Positions 62,330-64,000 of a stretch of 64,000 bases of DNA are shown here, in pieces. The notes under the pieces were generated by a model. The model ran no database searches. It saw nothing but the letters and a program-made list of their open reading frames with translations, and was not told the DNA's origin. The stretch covers positions 76,801,397 through 76,865,396 of the forward strand of contig JAHLJT010008756.1 in the NCBI GenBank assembly GCA_031308135.1, written 5' to 3'. The position numbers were made by a program, and so were the translations under genes. This DNA is from Acheta domesticus (lineage: Eukaryota; Arthropoda; Insecta; Orthoptera; Gryllidae). How positions within the stretch are numbered: position 1 is the stretch's first letter; each line of letters starts with the position of its first letter.

Positions 62330-62550
62330 GGAATATTTGAGGGAACATTTTGGAGTGCTATTGGTACAATTGAATAATTCTTGGCAGAACAATTGGGAAG
62401 AAATTGGAAGAACATCTGGAAGAATGATTAAGAGAACATTTTGGGAGCTTAATTGGAAGAATATCTGTGGAACAAGAAATAGGGATCATTGGGAGAGAGT
62501 GATGAACATCTGGGAGAACAACTGGAACTTGTTGAACATACGTACAAGGT
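62330..62550 (+). repeat. Degenerate purine-rich tandem repeat
   Basis: Variants of (A)TTGG(G)AAGAACAT and CTGGGAGAACAA repeat at ~12-15 bp. The + frame is open (62337-62552) and Trp-rich (NNSWQNNWEEIGRTS), but this follows from the repeat and is not evidence for a gene. Confidence 0.6.
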
Positions 62551-62789
62551 AATATGTAAAATTAAATTGATGCGATAGTAGGTTCGCCAGGATTACAATG
62601 CTTCAATATGCAGTTGAGGATCTGTTCTGAAGTCATCCAGCATAAATCTACTTCCACTTTTAAAATAATGATTCCCAATGTGCGGAATGTTAACATGAAT
62701 TCAGCAAGTACATTTTAAAGAGAGACGGCTTCAAGCTAACTTTTAACAGAAATTAAAATAGCGGAGACATTAATAGTACATTAGTAAAC

Positions 62790-63210
62790 TGTTGGTGCTA
62801 CAGAATGGCACAGACTTTCCCGTATTAGTTTTCTATTAACTCAAAATAAACTTTACGCTATACTAAAGAGTGTAATTAGCATTATCTGATACAAAAGTTT
62901 CAAGAAAAATTTTGCAGCCATATTATGAGAAAATGGCGTTTGAGCGTTTCTGAAAATGCGAAATTTCGAGCTACTTTTCACAGAAAACGGTTGTTTTCGA
63001 GAAACTTTACTTGACATTATTTAAGGCACATGTACTCGTAAATATAATAATGTGAAAAAATCGCCGCTGATGTAAATATTATCGACGTGTGAAACATGTG
63101 AAAAAATTTACATTTTTGTAATTTTTGAAAAAAAACAACCTATAGAGGAATATGGCTCTTATGTCATCTGATAGAGTACATTTACCACTGTCCCTACCAA
63201 AAGTTTAAAG
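62790..63210. repeat. Dispersed repeat, copy 2 of the family at 2.3 kb
   Basis: GGTGCTACAGAATGGCACAG, CTTTCCCGTATTAGTTTTCT, TTTTCACAGAAAACGG and TGTAATTTTTGAAAAA are in the same order as at 2280-2800. Confidence 0.55.
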
Positions 63211-64000
63211 AAAAAATTTGGAGTCGTTTCCCGGTCACCGCCCTTTGAAAGAAGACGAATTCAAGGAGAGAGCAGAAAGTGGTGACGTGTACAACAATGA
63301 ACTGCCGCTCGTATTCGGGCTCTTAAAGCTCCATAATCAAATAAGACAGAACATTTGGAATTTATTCTGCCAAATGCGATGCGCGCTGTGGCTTTTTTGT
63401 TGTCTTAGATTTTAAGTTTATGTACAATTGGAAAAAAATTCCATGAGGTCAAGTAAATTCTGATTTTATTAACGAATTTTCGTCTTCTTTTCTCCTATTT
63501 TAAACATTAATTTTGTATTTTAACAGTATTGACTTATTTCTTTTCAATCAACAATGCGATACCTTCCAATTGCCAAATAGGTATCCTCGACATCCATGAG
63601 CTAGCCGACGGTGACACAATATATGGGTTTTCCGGGTTAGTTTTGTGTATAGGTGAAGTCTTAATTATCTTACCGGTTGTGATGGAGGGGTCCAGGATAT
63701 GGGAGAGTTGTTAATTACCAGTGGAGGGAGAAAATAAATTTTCTGATCGATAAGATGTTTGCTATTGTTTTGTCAGGATTAAGTTGATTTTTCCAGATGT
63801 TTGCCCAGGTTTTTATTTTAAGGGTTTTTGAATTTGTTGTTGGACACTATTTGGTGAGTATCCTGAAGCAGATAGGTCTGTTTTATTTTGGTAATTGAGC
63901 TGTATTACAAGTTACAGTAACTTTGGTAATTGAGCTATATTACAAGTTGTTGATGTAATATCTGTGATGCATACGTTGAATGGAGATAAACGGGAGCCTT
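63211..64000. other. Unclassified end of window
   Basis: A short frame at 63218-63415 with protein-like composition (PGHRPLKEDEFKERAESG) is not recognised. It could be an exon or element fragment, but no splice sites support it. Near 63890-63950, GTAATTGAGCT(G/A)TATTACAAGTT is tandemly duplicated. Confidence 0.35.

Overview
The window is eukaryotic, AT-rich, intron-dominated and dense in transposon relics (piggyBac, mariner, hAT, Jockey-type LINE, tRNA-derived SINEs, fold-back MITEs). This fits a large-genome insect, perhaps hemimetabolous. The species is not determined. All assignments come from reading translations and repeats by eye; no database search was run.

The only well-supported host gene is a type-B carboxylesterase (esterase FE4 / juvenile-hormone-esterase-like family) on the + strand. 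Nine exons (268-425, 4502-4784, 16509-16691, 39902-40104, 43641-43803, 44709-44890, 46276-46426, 46526-46655, 48573-48831) join in one frame with matching intron phases and GT-AG borders. They give about 570 codons with an intact catalytic triad (Ser in GESAG, Glu in NSREG, His in GACHADD), an oxyanion hole (HGGGF) and a stop, followed by a poly(A) signal at 48854. The exon carrying the signal peptide lies upstream of the window. Introns range from 99 bp to 23.2 kb.

Intron 3 (16692-39901) is the most unusual part. It holds about 15 head-to-tail monomers of ~580 bp (about 22.0-32.4 kb, interrupted by a 1.81-kb LTR-like insertion). Each monomer is a chimera of a ~105-bp internal piece of a piggyBac transposase gene and ~475 bp of what was the flank of that piggyBac. 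The same flank plus piggyBac end is present on both sides: truncated on the left (20.65-22.0 kb) and nearly full length on the right (32.41-35.09 kb). The array can therefore be read as steps: piggyBac insertion, a 1.8-kb tandem duplication, a 1.24-kb internal deletion, amplification to ~15 copies with a 7-monomer secondary duplication, and LTR insertion. Intron 3 also holds a THAP-type relic and another transposase relic.

Introns 1, 2 and 4 hold dispersed non-coding repeats, SINEs, a mariner relic, and MITEs with terminal inverted repeats or fold-back structure. Downstream of the esterase (48.9-64 kb) I see no host gene, only a hAT/ZMYM1-like relic with a CpG-rich 5' end, a fold-back element, a LINE reverse-transcriptase relic, a mariner relic, simple repeats and unclassified AT-rich DNA. 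I found no convincing functional tRNA, rRNA or CRISPR.
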